A stretch of DNA of 29,418 bases from Collybiopsis luxurians FD-317 M1 (lineage: Eukaryota > Basidiomycota > Agaricomycetes > Agaricales > Omphalotaceae), in NCBI GenBank assembly GCA_000827265.1, contig KN834760.1, positions 286,822 to 316,239 of the forward strand, written 5' to 3'. Positions 9,477-20,233 of the stretch are shown one piece after another; position 1 is the stretch's first letter, and the number at the start of each line of letters is the position of its first letter. Both the position numbers and the translations under genes were made by a program. The notes under the pieces are model-generated. The model saw nothing but the letters and a program-made list of their open reading frames with translations, was not told the DNA's origin and searched no databases.

Positions 9477-12400
9477 ATGTCAATTTGACCCCGTCTTCCC
9501 AAAAACAAAGTGAACCGACCTGCACCTCCTACTGTTGCATCTTACGCGCCACAACCTTTGGACGATTCCACGAGGCATAACAAAAATGCGCGCCCTCTTC
9601 TAGTTCTGCCGAATCATGCAACCTTCACTCAGAACCCCAAGCTACCATGTATACCGGGTCAAGTCGGTGTAAGAGGCGACTGTCTTGTATCTGAGGAAGA
9701 CGTTGCTCAAGCAGGAGCAAGTGATAGTCACCTTCACTCCGGACCAGCAATCCCTGATCCTGTCATTGTGCAACCAGAATCACTTTTGCCATCAAAACAT
9801 TCATGAAAACGTCTCAAAACAGCGCAACGATGGCTTAGTGAACTCCTCCCTTCCCTTATTGCACCCTACCACCAACTTTTATGACAAATGAAGTCGCTTC
9901 GACTAGAATCAAAGCTACAACTTCAGGATGCACAATGCTCCTGCTGTACTGGCCAAGCTTTAACAATTTGGGTTGTCAGATTTGACAGTGAGTATCATTT
10001 TTCTCTATGTGTAGATAAACCTATAAGGCTCTTTCAGGATTTGAGAAGGTTGATCTATGGGCTTCAGCTTGCATGCCTGCGGCGCTTCAACTAGTGCATA
10101 GTGGGCTCTTCCCTTGCTCCCCTGTGTATCCCACTCTTGCAGTGGATATTCGGGTTCTCGACTTTGTTTGACGACTTTTCCTGCGTATTGCACCTAATCA
10201 TACGGCATGGTGTGCAACTGTTACCGATTTCTTGGGTTCTCAAGGCTATCGGCTTCCAGGGGAGGACCCACTCAGGTGGCAGTTCTCAAATGCCTTACAG
10301 TGGTTCATCAGTCTGCACGACGCCGCCACGACACAGGTCAATGCCCTTTTGGATGACGTCCGTCGTCAACTTATTCCCACTTCCTGTGGAAAGCCAATAG
10401 CGAAAACTCCTGCCACGCACTGTGACAATAAGCTACCTCGAGTATCTGGAGCGGAGGAAGTCGAGCAAGCTGCAGGGCCTTCACGCCACGTTCGATTCCA
10501 AGACGAGATTGGGAACTCAAACCGGAAGCGAGATAGATGCTCGGAAAGCGCTGACAAGGATGAGGTTTCGCATCCTTCGCAGGAGCAGGAGCAGTTACCA
10601 CGGCCCAGCAAGTATCTTCGTTCGCGATGTCCTCTGTGCTTCGGAGGTTCAAATGTGTATGTACGCGGTGCCTCTGTAACGATACAGGACTAATATCATT
10701 GTTTAGAGAAGGTGTCACAGTCTGTTTAGATGCATGCTTTATGCAGAAGCACAACGCGCAAAAGGGTGGTCGTGATCTGCGTCGCACTCATCCCAATATG
10801 TTCTTATCGGAGGATGAGATAGCGGCTTGGAAAGCTCATGTCGACTCAGTCCAGCCACTGAAAGACTCAGACCTTTGCCCTTCCAAGCGAAAGAAGACCA
10901 CTGGATCTGGTATCGACTCGGAGGATAATGATCATGTAGAAGCAGGTCTTCAGGTACCTAAATCTGCCCTAGATGGTTGTCTAGCCAGCTTCACGGCTGC
11001 TGATGAGGCACGTGTAAAAGGTAGCACACAGTTTTTCGATGTAACCGCTCAAATGGCTATCTTGTGTCGTCACAATTGTCCCCTGTGGGTTGTGAACATG
11101 ACCACCCCAGGAGAGGCCCAGCACTATACGCTAGCGCTGCTCGCAAAACTCTTCGAACACCTTCCTCAAGATGTACTTGTCCGAATCCTGTACAATATCG
11201 GCTGTCAGCTCCACCATAGTTGCATCAAATGGGGTTTTCTAAAACCTTACATGTCCAGAGCAGCATTCGCAATCTCCATATTCCATGCCTTCGGTCATCA
11301 ATGGCCCTGTCAAGTCATTTACCATCCTCGCAAAGCTTTAGGATTTGGTCTATCAGATGGAGAAGGAGCCAAGAGGCTGTGGCACTCCATTAGCCACTTA
11401 ATAGCTTATGGTTGAGTGGCTGGCGTAAGTTTTTTTTTGTTTTTGTGAGCTGGCTTTGTTGTATTAGATCTAATGTTTCTGTTCCTGACAGTTCTACGTT
11501 CATATGTACAACCTTGATAGCCAACTTAATTTCACCAACGACGAGGGTTTATTCAAGCTGGGCACATGGCTACATCGTAAAGTGTTGGCTTGCAAGGCCA
11601 AGGCTAATGAAGCGGAACAAACGCTCGCAGATTGTGGCGTTGCGGAAGAGGTGTTATATTCGCAATGGCAGGCCCAGATACAGGCCCAAACTGCCCCCCT
11701 CCCTCATATGTGACATTAATATCAAATACCAAAGGGTATTTCTTTCTGACTCCTTACCTACAGGACAAGGCAGAAACAAAGCCAAAGCGGCTGTTGAGGA
11801 ACTACTGCGTTTGCATAAAAGTAAAGAGATGCTGAGGGAGAAGGTGTCACATTTGTGCGACCTTATCATTGATCCTTCAACACCGAACTGGGATGTCGCC
11901 ACGCTCGAGCTCAAACTACAATCCGCAAAAGAGAGCTTATTGAAAACAGAAAATCAAGTGAAGAAGAAGGAAAGGACACTAGGTGCTTCCTCAACCGATG
12001 CTGTACGACATCTCGTCAATAGTGCGTACCTGAATAAACGGATGAATGCACTAGCTCTATTGACTCACATCCGAGAACATCTGCGATCAAGGAAGTTTGA
12101 GCTTGACCGTCTAGAACATTCATATCGAAAGCAGCGGAGCGGTGCATTCTGATATTCTTTTGTTTTTTTTTTTTCTTGATTTTCATAACTTGCAATCCTC
12201 AGATCAACGTATCAATGAACACACTCAGGATTCGGTCAAGAGACAAGAACCTGGAATCGCTGCCTTAGCTCGCAAGTACAATTCCTACTGTGTCGAAATG
12301 GGACAACTTATCGCTCAGCAGAAAGTACCCTGTAATGCCATCACCCCCAAAACTATTGATATGGATCATCTCTTCAGTTTGGACGTAGACGATGATATCT

Positions 12401-12978
12401 GGTTAGATATAGGACTTGGGTATAATGACATTGAGGGTGAGACTCCTCCGCAGTGGTTGCGGGATGACAATGTTCGGCAAGGGATTCATGCATTACTCGA
12501 AAGAGATCGATGCGATGAGGAGCGGCGATATCTACTTGGAGAACATAAGGCAATGCAGGAGTGGTTTTCAGAGGAGTGGAGGATTGTGGCGACTGCTTTG
12601 AATACAAATAGTAAGGCCGTTTCCTTTGGTTCCTGACAGAAAACTGACTGTGTTTGCTTACTTGCAGGCCGAAGTGTACCGTATCAGCTTAAAATACGCC
12701 AAGAGCAACTTCTACGTCTATTTGTGACTTGGGAGCAGGCGATCGTCGGGGTCCCTATGGTTGAGAATGCGGAACTTGAATGGGGACCTTCGGAGCAAGA
12801 TATTATACATGCGCGAAATGAGTTGGTAGCAGGTAATGGCGTAGAATACTCAGACGACAACATATATGATGTAGAATTTGAAGCTGAGGCTGATGACCTG
12901 CTAACAGAACATTTAGATAGCCTTCGAATTGTGCAAAATTATCGGGATTTAAACAGCTTAGATAGTTTACAATTATAA
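9477..12978 (+). pseudogene. CxC1-type KDZ transposase, left copy, five in-frame TGA codons
   Basis: Seven exons join in phase: 9477-9987, 10038-10656, 10707-11424, 11492-11705, 11764-12141, 12203-12610 and 12668-12978, 1053 codons in all. The CxC1 cysteine cluster includes CSCC near residue 154, GLFPC near 195 and CPLC near 368. The RNase H-like core follows: VCLDACF (Asp385), then ILYNIGCQ near 540, then DGEGAKRLW near 596. The C-terminus has the family blocks KFELDRLEHSYRKQ, NEHTQDSVKR and DVDDDIWLDIG. In-frame stops are TGA at 9486, 9804, 9882, 10169 and 11413. The right copy has Asp where residue 540 is Asn and Glu where 599 is Lys; both changes would weaken the acidic centre. The donor of the fourth intron (11706) reads AT instead of GT. 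The protein would cut and join DNA for transposition, but this copy is probably inactive. Confidence 0.85.
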
Positions 12979-13130
12979 TTTGTGTTCTTCCAGAGTGTGA
13001 TATGCACTGTTCGGATACTTTGCCAATAATGAAATTAGTGTTCATATCAATGTGACCATGCTGTACTGAACAAAGAACTGGATGCTGCAATGTCAAGTTT
13101 GTTTGGTAAGCTCATTTGGTAAGCTCATTC

Positions 13131-13386
13131 AGTTGCAGCCTGAACTCACAGGGATCAGTCGGGCTGCAGCCCGAACCTAAAGGGATCACTCAGGCTGCAG
13201 CCTGAACTCACAGGGATCAGTCAGGCTGCAGCCTGAACTCAGGGATCAGTCGGGCTGCAGCCCGAACCCACAGGGATCACTCAGGCTGCAGCCCAAACTC
13301 AGGGGGATCAGCTGGGCTGCAGCCTAAACCCACAGGGACCACTCAGGCTGCAGCCGGAACCCACAGGGATCACTCAGGCCGCAGCC
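13131..13386. repeat. 31-bp-period palindrome array, left (core GGCTGCAGCC)
   Basis: Nine cores start at 13131, 13162, 13193, 13224, 13253, 13284, 13315, 13346 and 13377. Seven of the eight spacings are exactly 31 bp and one is 29. Each core is a 10-bp palindrome or near-palindrome, and the spacers resemble GAACYCACAGGGATCAGTC. The array begins 152 bp after the KDZ stop. The stretch 13387-13499 after it shows no feature. Confidence 0.9.
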
Positions 13387-13499
13387 TACCAGTTATGGCT
13401 CTGCTTACTATATCAAATTTACTTCACAATGTTGTATACATATATTCTGGTTGTCTATACTGGCAATGAGAAACATTTCTAAAGTGTGATGTGTGGAGG

Positions 13500-13739
13500 A
13501 AAAGGGGAATTAATCCCAATTGAGCAATATTATGGCTATACCCTCTTATTATAACTGAATACATCCAAAAATCTCTGGGTTGTCTGCACCTTTACATGAA
13601 TCTCAAAAATTTAGTTGGTGAATCCACTGATCACTTTGGCTTAATGGAATGATTATAATATAATTAGTTTATAGTATACAAGTGCTACATACAGATCCTA
13701 TGTTGTATGTAAAGCATCTGCATGTGACTCCAAGCTGTA
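13500..13739 (+). repeat. First copy of a 240-bp duplication flanking the N gap
   Basis: It starts AAAGGGGAATTAATCCC and ends CCAAGCTGTA immediately before the Ns. The same sequence resumes right after the gap at 13876-14114, differing only by a 2-base indel near TTGTATG/TTGATG. This is probably one locus assembled twice. Confidence 0.85.
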
Positions 13740-13875
13740 NNNNNNNNNNNNNNNNNNNNNNNNNNNNNNNNNNNNNNNNNNNNNNNNNNNNNNNNNNNNN
13801 NNNNNNNNNNNNNNNNNNNNNNNNNNNNNNNNNNNNNNNNNNNNNNNNNNNNNNNNNNNNNNNNNNNNNNNNNNN
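13740..13875. other. Assembly gap, 136 N
   Basis: A run of Ns between two near-identical sequence ends, most likely a scaffold join. Nothing can be said about its content. Confidence 0.98.
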
Positions 13876-14114
13876 AAAGGGGAATTAATCCCAATTGAGC
13901 AATATTATGGCTATACCCTCTTATTATAACTGAATACATCCAAAAATCTCTGGGTTGTCTGCACCTTTACATGAATCTCAAAAATTTAGTTGGTGAATCC
14001 ACTGATCACTTTGGCTTAATGGAATGATTATAATATAATTAGTTTATAGTATACAAGTGCTACATACAGATCCTATGTTGATGTAAAGCATCTGCATGTG
14101 ACTCCAAGCTGTAC
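13876..14114 (+). repeat. Second copy of the gap-flanking duplication
   Basis: Repeats 13500-13739 almost exactly. From 14115 on, the sequence is new. Confidence 0.85.
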
Positions 14115-14845
14115 CAATGGTATATAGCTTCATTAAGAGTGCCAGAAAAGTTTACCACTAAGAAAGAGTTTAAGGCTGCTGCCCATTTGAAATATTCAAT
14201 CAGGCTACAGCCTCATTAGCCTCTAATAATGGGCTTCAGCCACCCCTAAGTTAGGATGGGCTAAAGGCCTCCTAGGTGACCTTCTTAGAATAAAATTTTG
14301 ACATTGAAACATTATCCTAATTAGGTCTGTCAGGTGGTTGCCTGAAGTGATTATCAAGTCATGTGGTAAGTGTACTGGTTGGAAAGAGCAGAAAAAATAG
14401 CATAGGGCATAACAGCCTGGCTCAAAGCCCCTGTCATGGCTCATCTAAATGCTGAGCCACACCCTAAATGATGGCCAGGGCCTGGCTCAGGCTCAGACCC
14501 TGGCTCAACCTACCTGAACTAACAATCAGCAATTGGCCAGTATTAAGTTGGATTTTGTGTAGATGGAAAGGATGAAAATAGTAGCTGTGTCAAGCTAGTC
14601 TACTATATAACACCCAAAGACACAATCTCCTGTATATGATCAATTTGTTTGGCAAGGTGTAGGGACATTGTCAAAGGTTCTGTACAAATCCAAGATCTTC
14701 TGATACAGTCCAAAGTTCCACAGTGGTTTTTTAGTTTTTCTAGCTTAGCTTAACTTGTAAGCTTTGACCAGCTAGGGTAAATATTGCCCAACTATGTCAT
14801 TACAGACTAGCCAAAAGAAGCCAAGGGTATTCAAGAGTTTTTAAA
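14115..14845. other. Non-coding repeat-rich stretch, no gene seen
   Basis: It contains a small inverted repeat (GGCTGCTGCCCATT at 14173 against AATGGGCTTCAGCC at 14227) and a cluster of CTGAGCC/GGCTCA words around 14416-14510. The short open frames show no recognisable protein. It is probably transposon-derived intergenic DNA. Confidence 0.5.
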
Positions 14846-14869
14846 AGAGAGAGAGAGAGAGAGAGAGAG
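14846..14869. repeat. (AG)n microsatellite
   Basis: Twelve uninterrupted AG units, immediately before the 101-bp tandem duplication. Confidence 0.95.
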
Positions 14870-14886
14870 TTCTAAGTTTGGTTTCC

Positions 14887-15073
14887 ACCAGACTGTACCT
14901 GACACACTGCAAGGCTAGCCAGAACTGGCTTCTCATACCTGACACAATGCAGGGCTAACTGAGATGGATTTGAGAGAGTTCTTTTACACCAGACCATACC
15001 TGATGCACTGCAGGGCTAGCTGGAACTGGCTTCTCATACCTGACACCAAGCAGGGCTAACTGAGATGGATTTT
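14887..15073. repeat. 101-bp tandem duplication
   Basis: Units start at 14887 and 14988 with ACCAGACYRTACCTGA and each ends GGCTAACTGAGATGGATTT. Inside each unit the words ACCTGACAC and CAGGGCTA are themselves repeated. Confidence 0.85.
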
Positions 15074-15281
15074 AGGGTTTTCACAACAGCTAGGGCATAA
15101 AGTCAAAGGGATCAAGAGTGGAAAGTCCCAGCTACAAACAGCACAAAGTATACAACAGGCCCTTGAGGCACTCACTGCCCTGAATAATTGATACCCTTAG
15201 CCAACCTGCTCAATGGTCTTTCTAAGCCTGCACTGGCTGTGAATAGTCAATACCCTTAGCCCACCCTAGATGGACTGCTAA

Positions 15282-15429
15282 CATCAGGAAAAATAAGGTT
15301 GGACCTCAGGAAACCTAAGAAGAATAGGAGGTAACCTGAGGTAACCTGAGGATGGCCTAGGTAAACTAAGTGCTTGAAGTGTCCTATTCTTCTTAGGTCT
15401 CCTGAGGTCCAACCCTGTTTTTCCTGATG
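15282..15429. mobile_element. MITE-like element with 48-bp terminal inverted repeats
   Basis: The left arm 15282-15329 starts CATCAGGAAAAATAAGGTTG. The right arm 15382-15429 is its reverse complement with three differences. The 52-bp centre holds a short GAGGTAACCT direct repeat. Total length is 148 bp with no coding capacity. No clear target-site duplication is visible at the ends, so the superfamily is unassigned. Confidence 0.75.
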
Positions 15430-16083
15430 AAGACCAGAGGACTACCAAGTGCTATCTGCACAAGAGGGTGGGGTGTTGAAACTTCTATTTGTAAAGTAAT
15501 TCCATGGTATTTATACAACAAAGCCAGCTTGGGCCAGTAGAACAAAATGAGAGGGTAAAACTATAACACTTCTGGCTGCCTTCAGCTACAGTATAAATTG
15601 AGTAGTAAATCTTGGTAAAACATAAAGAAATAAAGAAAGATTCCTTTTCAGGTATTTGTTGCCTGACTGGACCTTCAGTACATTGGCCAAATCTTCATTC
15701 CTATGTTCCTTTTGTTTGCACACAAGTGTTGCATCATGGCTCATCCTATCCTGCACTGACTAGCACAACTAGTCATGCTTATCATAAAGCTGGTATGAAC
15801 ACTTATTCCTAACCCCTATTCATTTTCCTTTTACTATACACCTTTCACATGACTGCATTTATGACTAACTTTCATACACTTCAGGCAGCCACCCAAAGTG
15901 ACCTACTTAGGATAATATTTGCCTTACATGATATTGCCCTAAGAAGGTTCAAATTAGGGCATTCTGCCCAGCTTGCTTTTGGCAGCTGCCAGCTTCTTTC
16001 TAATAATTTCAATAATAATTCAATTATATATTTATATATATTTAATGAACAAGTTACTGATGTAATGTATACCTCAATGTATA
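15430..16083. other. Non-coding A/T-rich stretch, no gene seen
   Basis: Short open frames (for example 15612-15812 and 15849-16130) show no known motif and no splice partner. An isolated GGCAGCTGCC at 15981 is the same palindrome as the array that starts at 16084. Confidence 0.5.
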
Positions 16084-16279
16084 AGCAGCTGCCCCTCATA
16101 TCATTGCTTACTGAGGCAGCTGCCTCATAAACCACTTACAAATTGGGCAGCTGCCCAGTTTTCCATTTTCAGATCAGGCAGCTGCCCAGCAAATCACTTC
16201 TAACTTCGGCAGCTGCCCAGCGCCTAATTTTCAGATCGGGCAGCTGCCCAGCAAATCATTTCTAACTTCGGCAGCTGCC
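16084..16279. repeat. 31-bp-period palindrome array, right (core GGCAGCTGCC)
   Basis: Seven cores start at 16084, 16115, 16146, 16177, 16208, 16239 and 16270, each exactly 31 bp apart. Spacers alternate between a CAGCAAATCAYTTCTAACTTC-like type and a type containing TTTTCAGATC, giving a 62-bp higher-order unit. The array lies 94 bp beyond the stop of the right KDZ copy, mirroring the left array. Confidence 0.9.
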
Positions 16280-16373
16280 CATTTGCCCAAGAACATCACT
16301 TATTGCACACAAATGAGATCTAACAAATCAACACCTAGAAATAAAATTTACATCATGATACCAAATGCAATGG

Positions 16374-19300
16374 TTACAAAGAATCTTCACTCTGCATCTC
16401 TCGATAGTTCCGTGTAACTCATAAATTATCCAAGTGTTCAGTAAGCAATCCATTGGCTTCAGCCTCAAATTCAACATCAAATCCTTCTTCATCCGCTGCA
16501 TCTATACCTCCACCAAGCACCAGCTCACCATGCACCTGAAAAACCTCCTCCTCTGATGGTCCCCATGTGGGTAGCTCATCACTGGCTGGAACACCCACAA
16601 ATGCCCATTCCCAAGTTGCATACAATCGGCATAACCATCATTTTCGTAATTTGAGCTGGTACTTGAGATTGGGATCTGGCAATTCAAAAAGCCTGTCATT
16701 AAATTCAAAAAGCCTCCAGGGACAAATCATACCTATGCTCCTTGTTCCCGCATTAACTACATGCCATTCTTCACTAAACCACTCCTGCATTGCATCTCTC
16801 TCCGCCAGGAGGTATCGCCGCTCTTCCGCGCACCGATCCCGGTCCAGTAACGCTCTAATACTGTTTCGTACTTGTTCATTAGATAACCAAAATGGGGGAG
16901 CAGTATCTTCATCATAACCAAACCCTATGTCTAACCAAATATCGTCATCGACATCAAGATTGAAGATGTTATCGAGGTCAATAGGTTTCGGTGCAATGGC
17001 CAATTGTGGAGCTTTACGCTGGTCAATAAGGCGCTTCAATTCCTCACAATAAGTGTTATACTTGTGCGCCAGGACGGCGATGGCTGGCTCTCGTCGCCTC
17101 ACAGAGTCTTGTGTGTGCTCATTGATATGTTGTTCTGGTAAGATAAGATAAGACCAAAGCTAGGTTTATGTTCAAAGGGAGGTTCACAAGAAGGACTTAC
17201 CGCTTCATTGCTTTCAGTATGATCGTTCCAGTCAATCAAGCTCAAATTTTCTACTGCGTAGGCATTCCCGAATCCGCATCAGTAGGGCCAATGTGTTCAT
17301 GCGCTTGTTGAGATAGGTACTGTTCAGCAAGTGGCAAATGGCATCATTGCTGGATGCTCCCAAATCTTGCTCTTTCTTTGCTACGCGCACTTCCATTTTC
17401 ATCAAATTCTCTTTCACTGATTGCAGTTCAAGCTCATAAGTTGCAACATCCCATGCAGGCATGGAGGGGTTGATGATCAAGTTGCGCAAGTAGAAGACTT
17501 TGTCACGAAGAGCATCATGGCTCTTCCGTAGACGCAAAACTTCTTTGACGGCAATTTTGCCTTGATTCTTGCGTTGTCCTAGTGAATAGACAGTTCAGTA
17601 GATTTACAAAGTGAGAGACAGAAACATACGTGGAAGTGGCTTTGTCTGCACCTGAACTTGCTTCTCCCATTTGTTGTAGAGGACTTGCTCTTTGAATCCG
17701 CAGCTCGCAAGAACTTGCGTCGCTTCCATCCATTTAGCATCGCATGCAAACAGTTTGCACCTCAGCCAGCTTCCCAGCTTGAACAGTCCCTCTTCGTTTG
17801 CAAACTCGAGCTGACTATCGAGATGGTACATATGGACATGAAACTAAAGAGAAATTAGCAATGAGCTCTAGACAATCATGGACAGGACCACTGTACCCCT
17901 GCTACTCGCCCATAGGCAATTAACCGACTGAGAGAATGCCAAAGTCTCTCAGCACCTTCACCATCCGATAAACCATAACCTATAGTTTTGCGCAGATGAT
18001 AAATTATTTGGCAAGGCCATTGATGACCGAACATGTGAAATATTGAGATTGAGAAAGTGGAGCGGGACATGTAAGGCTTAAGGAAGCCCCACTTGATGCA
18101 ACTCCGATGCAGCTGGCACACAATATCATACAGAATTCGAACAATTACACTCAGTGGGAGGTGTTCGAATAGCTTCGCCAATAAAGCAAGGGTGTAATGC
18201 TGAGCTTCACCAGGGGTATTCATGTTCACAACCCAAAGTGGACAGTCATGACAACACAAAATGGCCATCTGGGCTGTAATGTTGAAAAACTGGGTACTTC
18301 CTTTCACTCGAGCCTCGTCTGCCACCGTAAAGCTAGCCAAGCACCCGTCCAAGATGGATTTTGGTACTTGCATTCCATTTTCCAGATGGTCAACTTCATC
18401 AGAAGTGAATGAAGTTTTTGACAGCTTCTTTCGCTTGGTGGGTCGCGCAGACTCCTTACTGCTTCAAGTAGCGTCGACGTGCATCTTCCAAGCCATGACT
18501 TCTGATTCGGGAAAAAAAAATGACTGAGGATGGGTCCGGGGGGGATCGCAGCCAGATTTTTGTGCATTGTGCTTCTGAGTAAAGCAGGCATCGAGACAGA
18601 CGATGATGCTCTTGCTAAATAGAGAATCAGCTAAGTCAGTAAACCAGTCCGGATCCATAGGCATAATGCTCACATTTCAGATCCACCAAAACAAAGCGGA
18701 CATCTCGAGTGCAGATATTTGCTCAGTCAGTGTAGTGGCATTGTTGACTCTGTTTCCCCAGAGCTGTCTGCCCCATCATCAGAAGACCACCCCCGCTTGC
18801 GTGAACGAGGAGCGTCCTCAACTTCATCTACAAATTGAACACGCCGAGTCGATCCTCCATTTTGACATTCACTAGATTCAGGCAGATCAGCAGCCACTTC
18901 TTTGTTCGTGGGAATCGGCGACAGTGTGCTTTCTTGGCAATGAGATACAGGCATTCACTGCATAGGTTGTCCGTGAGCTTCTGGAATAAGACCTATTCGA
19001 ACATCATGTAAGAGGAGCCGAACCCTGGAGTTGGCAGCGTCATGTAGTGCGATAAACCATTGCAGTGCATTTGCGAATCTTCTTCATAGGGGATCGTCGC
19101 CGGGAAGATGATAGCCTTGTGCGCCCAAGAAGTCAATCACTGTGGTGCACCAAGCAGTGTAGTTAGGTGCAATGCAAAGGAAGAGCCGTCAAACAAAATC
19201 CAATACCCGTATATCCACAGCGAGTGATGGAAAAACTGGTGTGCAAGGAAAAAGCCCGCGCTGCACCAGTTGGACAGCGGCGGGAGCACAAGTTGATACT

Positions 19301-19888
19301 TTGAGCTCTATCTTCTCCAGTTCTACAATGGGGACTGCTTAGTGAGGAGAGGTAGATTTATGAGCCTGTAGACATACCGTGAAATCAAACCACCCATACT
19401 GACAAGCTTCGAGTAGGACAGCAAGAACATATTTCAGCTTCAGCTGTCAGCCTACTCTCACGTCAAAATGATTGGGTCCTTCTTTAAAGTTCAAGGTAGG
19501 GATCCAAAAGTGATGGTATAACATTGTCAATCCATCATTGCGAAGTTTTTTGGTGTTTTGAATGATGTTTGCTGGGTGATACAACCTCCAGTGTAAAGAC
19601 ATAGCTCTCGCCATCGAGAGAAGCAGCAAGGGGTGCGCTGCCAGTGGTTCCAGCTCAAGCAATATCTTCCTCAGTAATAGGTCGATCGCCTCTAACTCCA
19701 ACCTGTCCTGGAATTCTTGGAAGTCCAGGCTTTTGCATTAAGGTGACACCCATCGGGAGCAGAACCAATGGTTCATTGTGGAGTTTGCATCGTCCCGAGC
19801 TTGATATTCATTTAAGCTCATAAGATGAGGCAGTCGGAGGCACAGGGGTCGCAATTTTCTTTTTGCCAAGTCGAGGGTGTACAGACAT
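16374..19888 (-). pseudogene. CxC1-type KDZ transposase, right copy, many in-frame TGA codons
   Basis: Exons run 19888-19378, 19322-18674, 18614-17897, 17843-17630, 17578-17201, 17134-16733 and 16675-16374 (1058 codons). Exons 1, 3, 4 and 5 match the left copy base for base in length (511, 718, 214, 378) and no frameshift is needed anywhere. CSCC, GLFPC and CPLC cysteine motifs, VCLDACF, ILYDIVCQ and DGEGAERLW are all present, so the acidic core is better preserved than in the left copy. The frame is broken by about 14 TGA codons (19808, 19655, 19535, 19463, 19385, 19189, 19084, 18955, 18727, 17232, 17214, 17205, 16638, 16419; left base of each) and one TAA (19484-19486). It is about four-fifths identical to the left copy in the core. 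This is a decayed transposase, unless TGA is somehow read. Confidence 0.85.
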
Positions 19889-19985
19889 GAGGCTAGGCTG
19901 GAAAAATGCTGGTATGGGGTATCCGGAGAAGAGGAATGGGATATTATGGAGGAACAAAGGAAAGGTGCACGAGTCTCGACGGTGC

Positions 19986-20006
19986 TAGTTTAAGGTCATT
20001 TCGGAC
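19986..20006 (-). promoter_or_regulatory. Module promoter motif, site f (KDZ right)
   Basis: On the minus strand, GTCCGAAATGACC then TTAAACTA, 97 bp upstream of the KDZ start at 19888. An ATAATAT stretch lies about 40 bp downstream of it. Confidence 0.7.
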
Positions 20007-20233
20007 CACGAACCACATATATGACAATTGGCTAGCTTACAGCGCGTAACGAAAACAGCTCAGCATCGTATACTTGGATGAAAAGGGGCAATTGTTTCAG
20101 TACCAAAACAGATCATGTATATTATTATTGGGTTCCTGCCTAAATCAGGAAAGCCAAAGCATGGTATAGCAAAGTTTTTCTATTGAACATTCTAATAGTA
20201 TACCTAGCGTAGTCTTATTTAATGGAATAAACT

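Noticed and set aside
9477..12978. Reassigned genetic code (TGA read as Arg) as the main explanation
   Set aside because: TGA also ends gene 2 right and other frames naturally, and the accompanying CpG-context missense and donor changes are explained more simply by CpG-directed mutation. Kept only as an alternative.
13682..13939. Open frames spanning the N gap
   Set aside because: They consist mostly of unknown residues through the gap and have no support.
15612..16135. Possible small genes in the central region
   Set aside because: No motif, no splice partner, no mirrored copy; partly overlaps the palindrome array.
13131..16279. CRISPR-like interpretation of the 31-bp-period arrays
   Set aside because: The repeated part is only a 10-bp palindrome, spacers are themselves repeats, and the genome is fungal.
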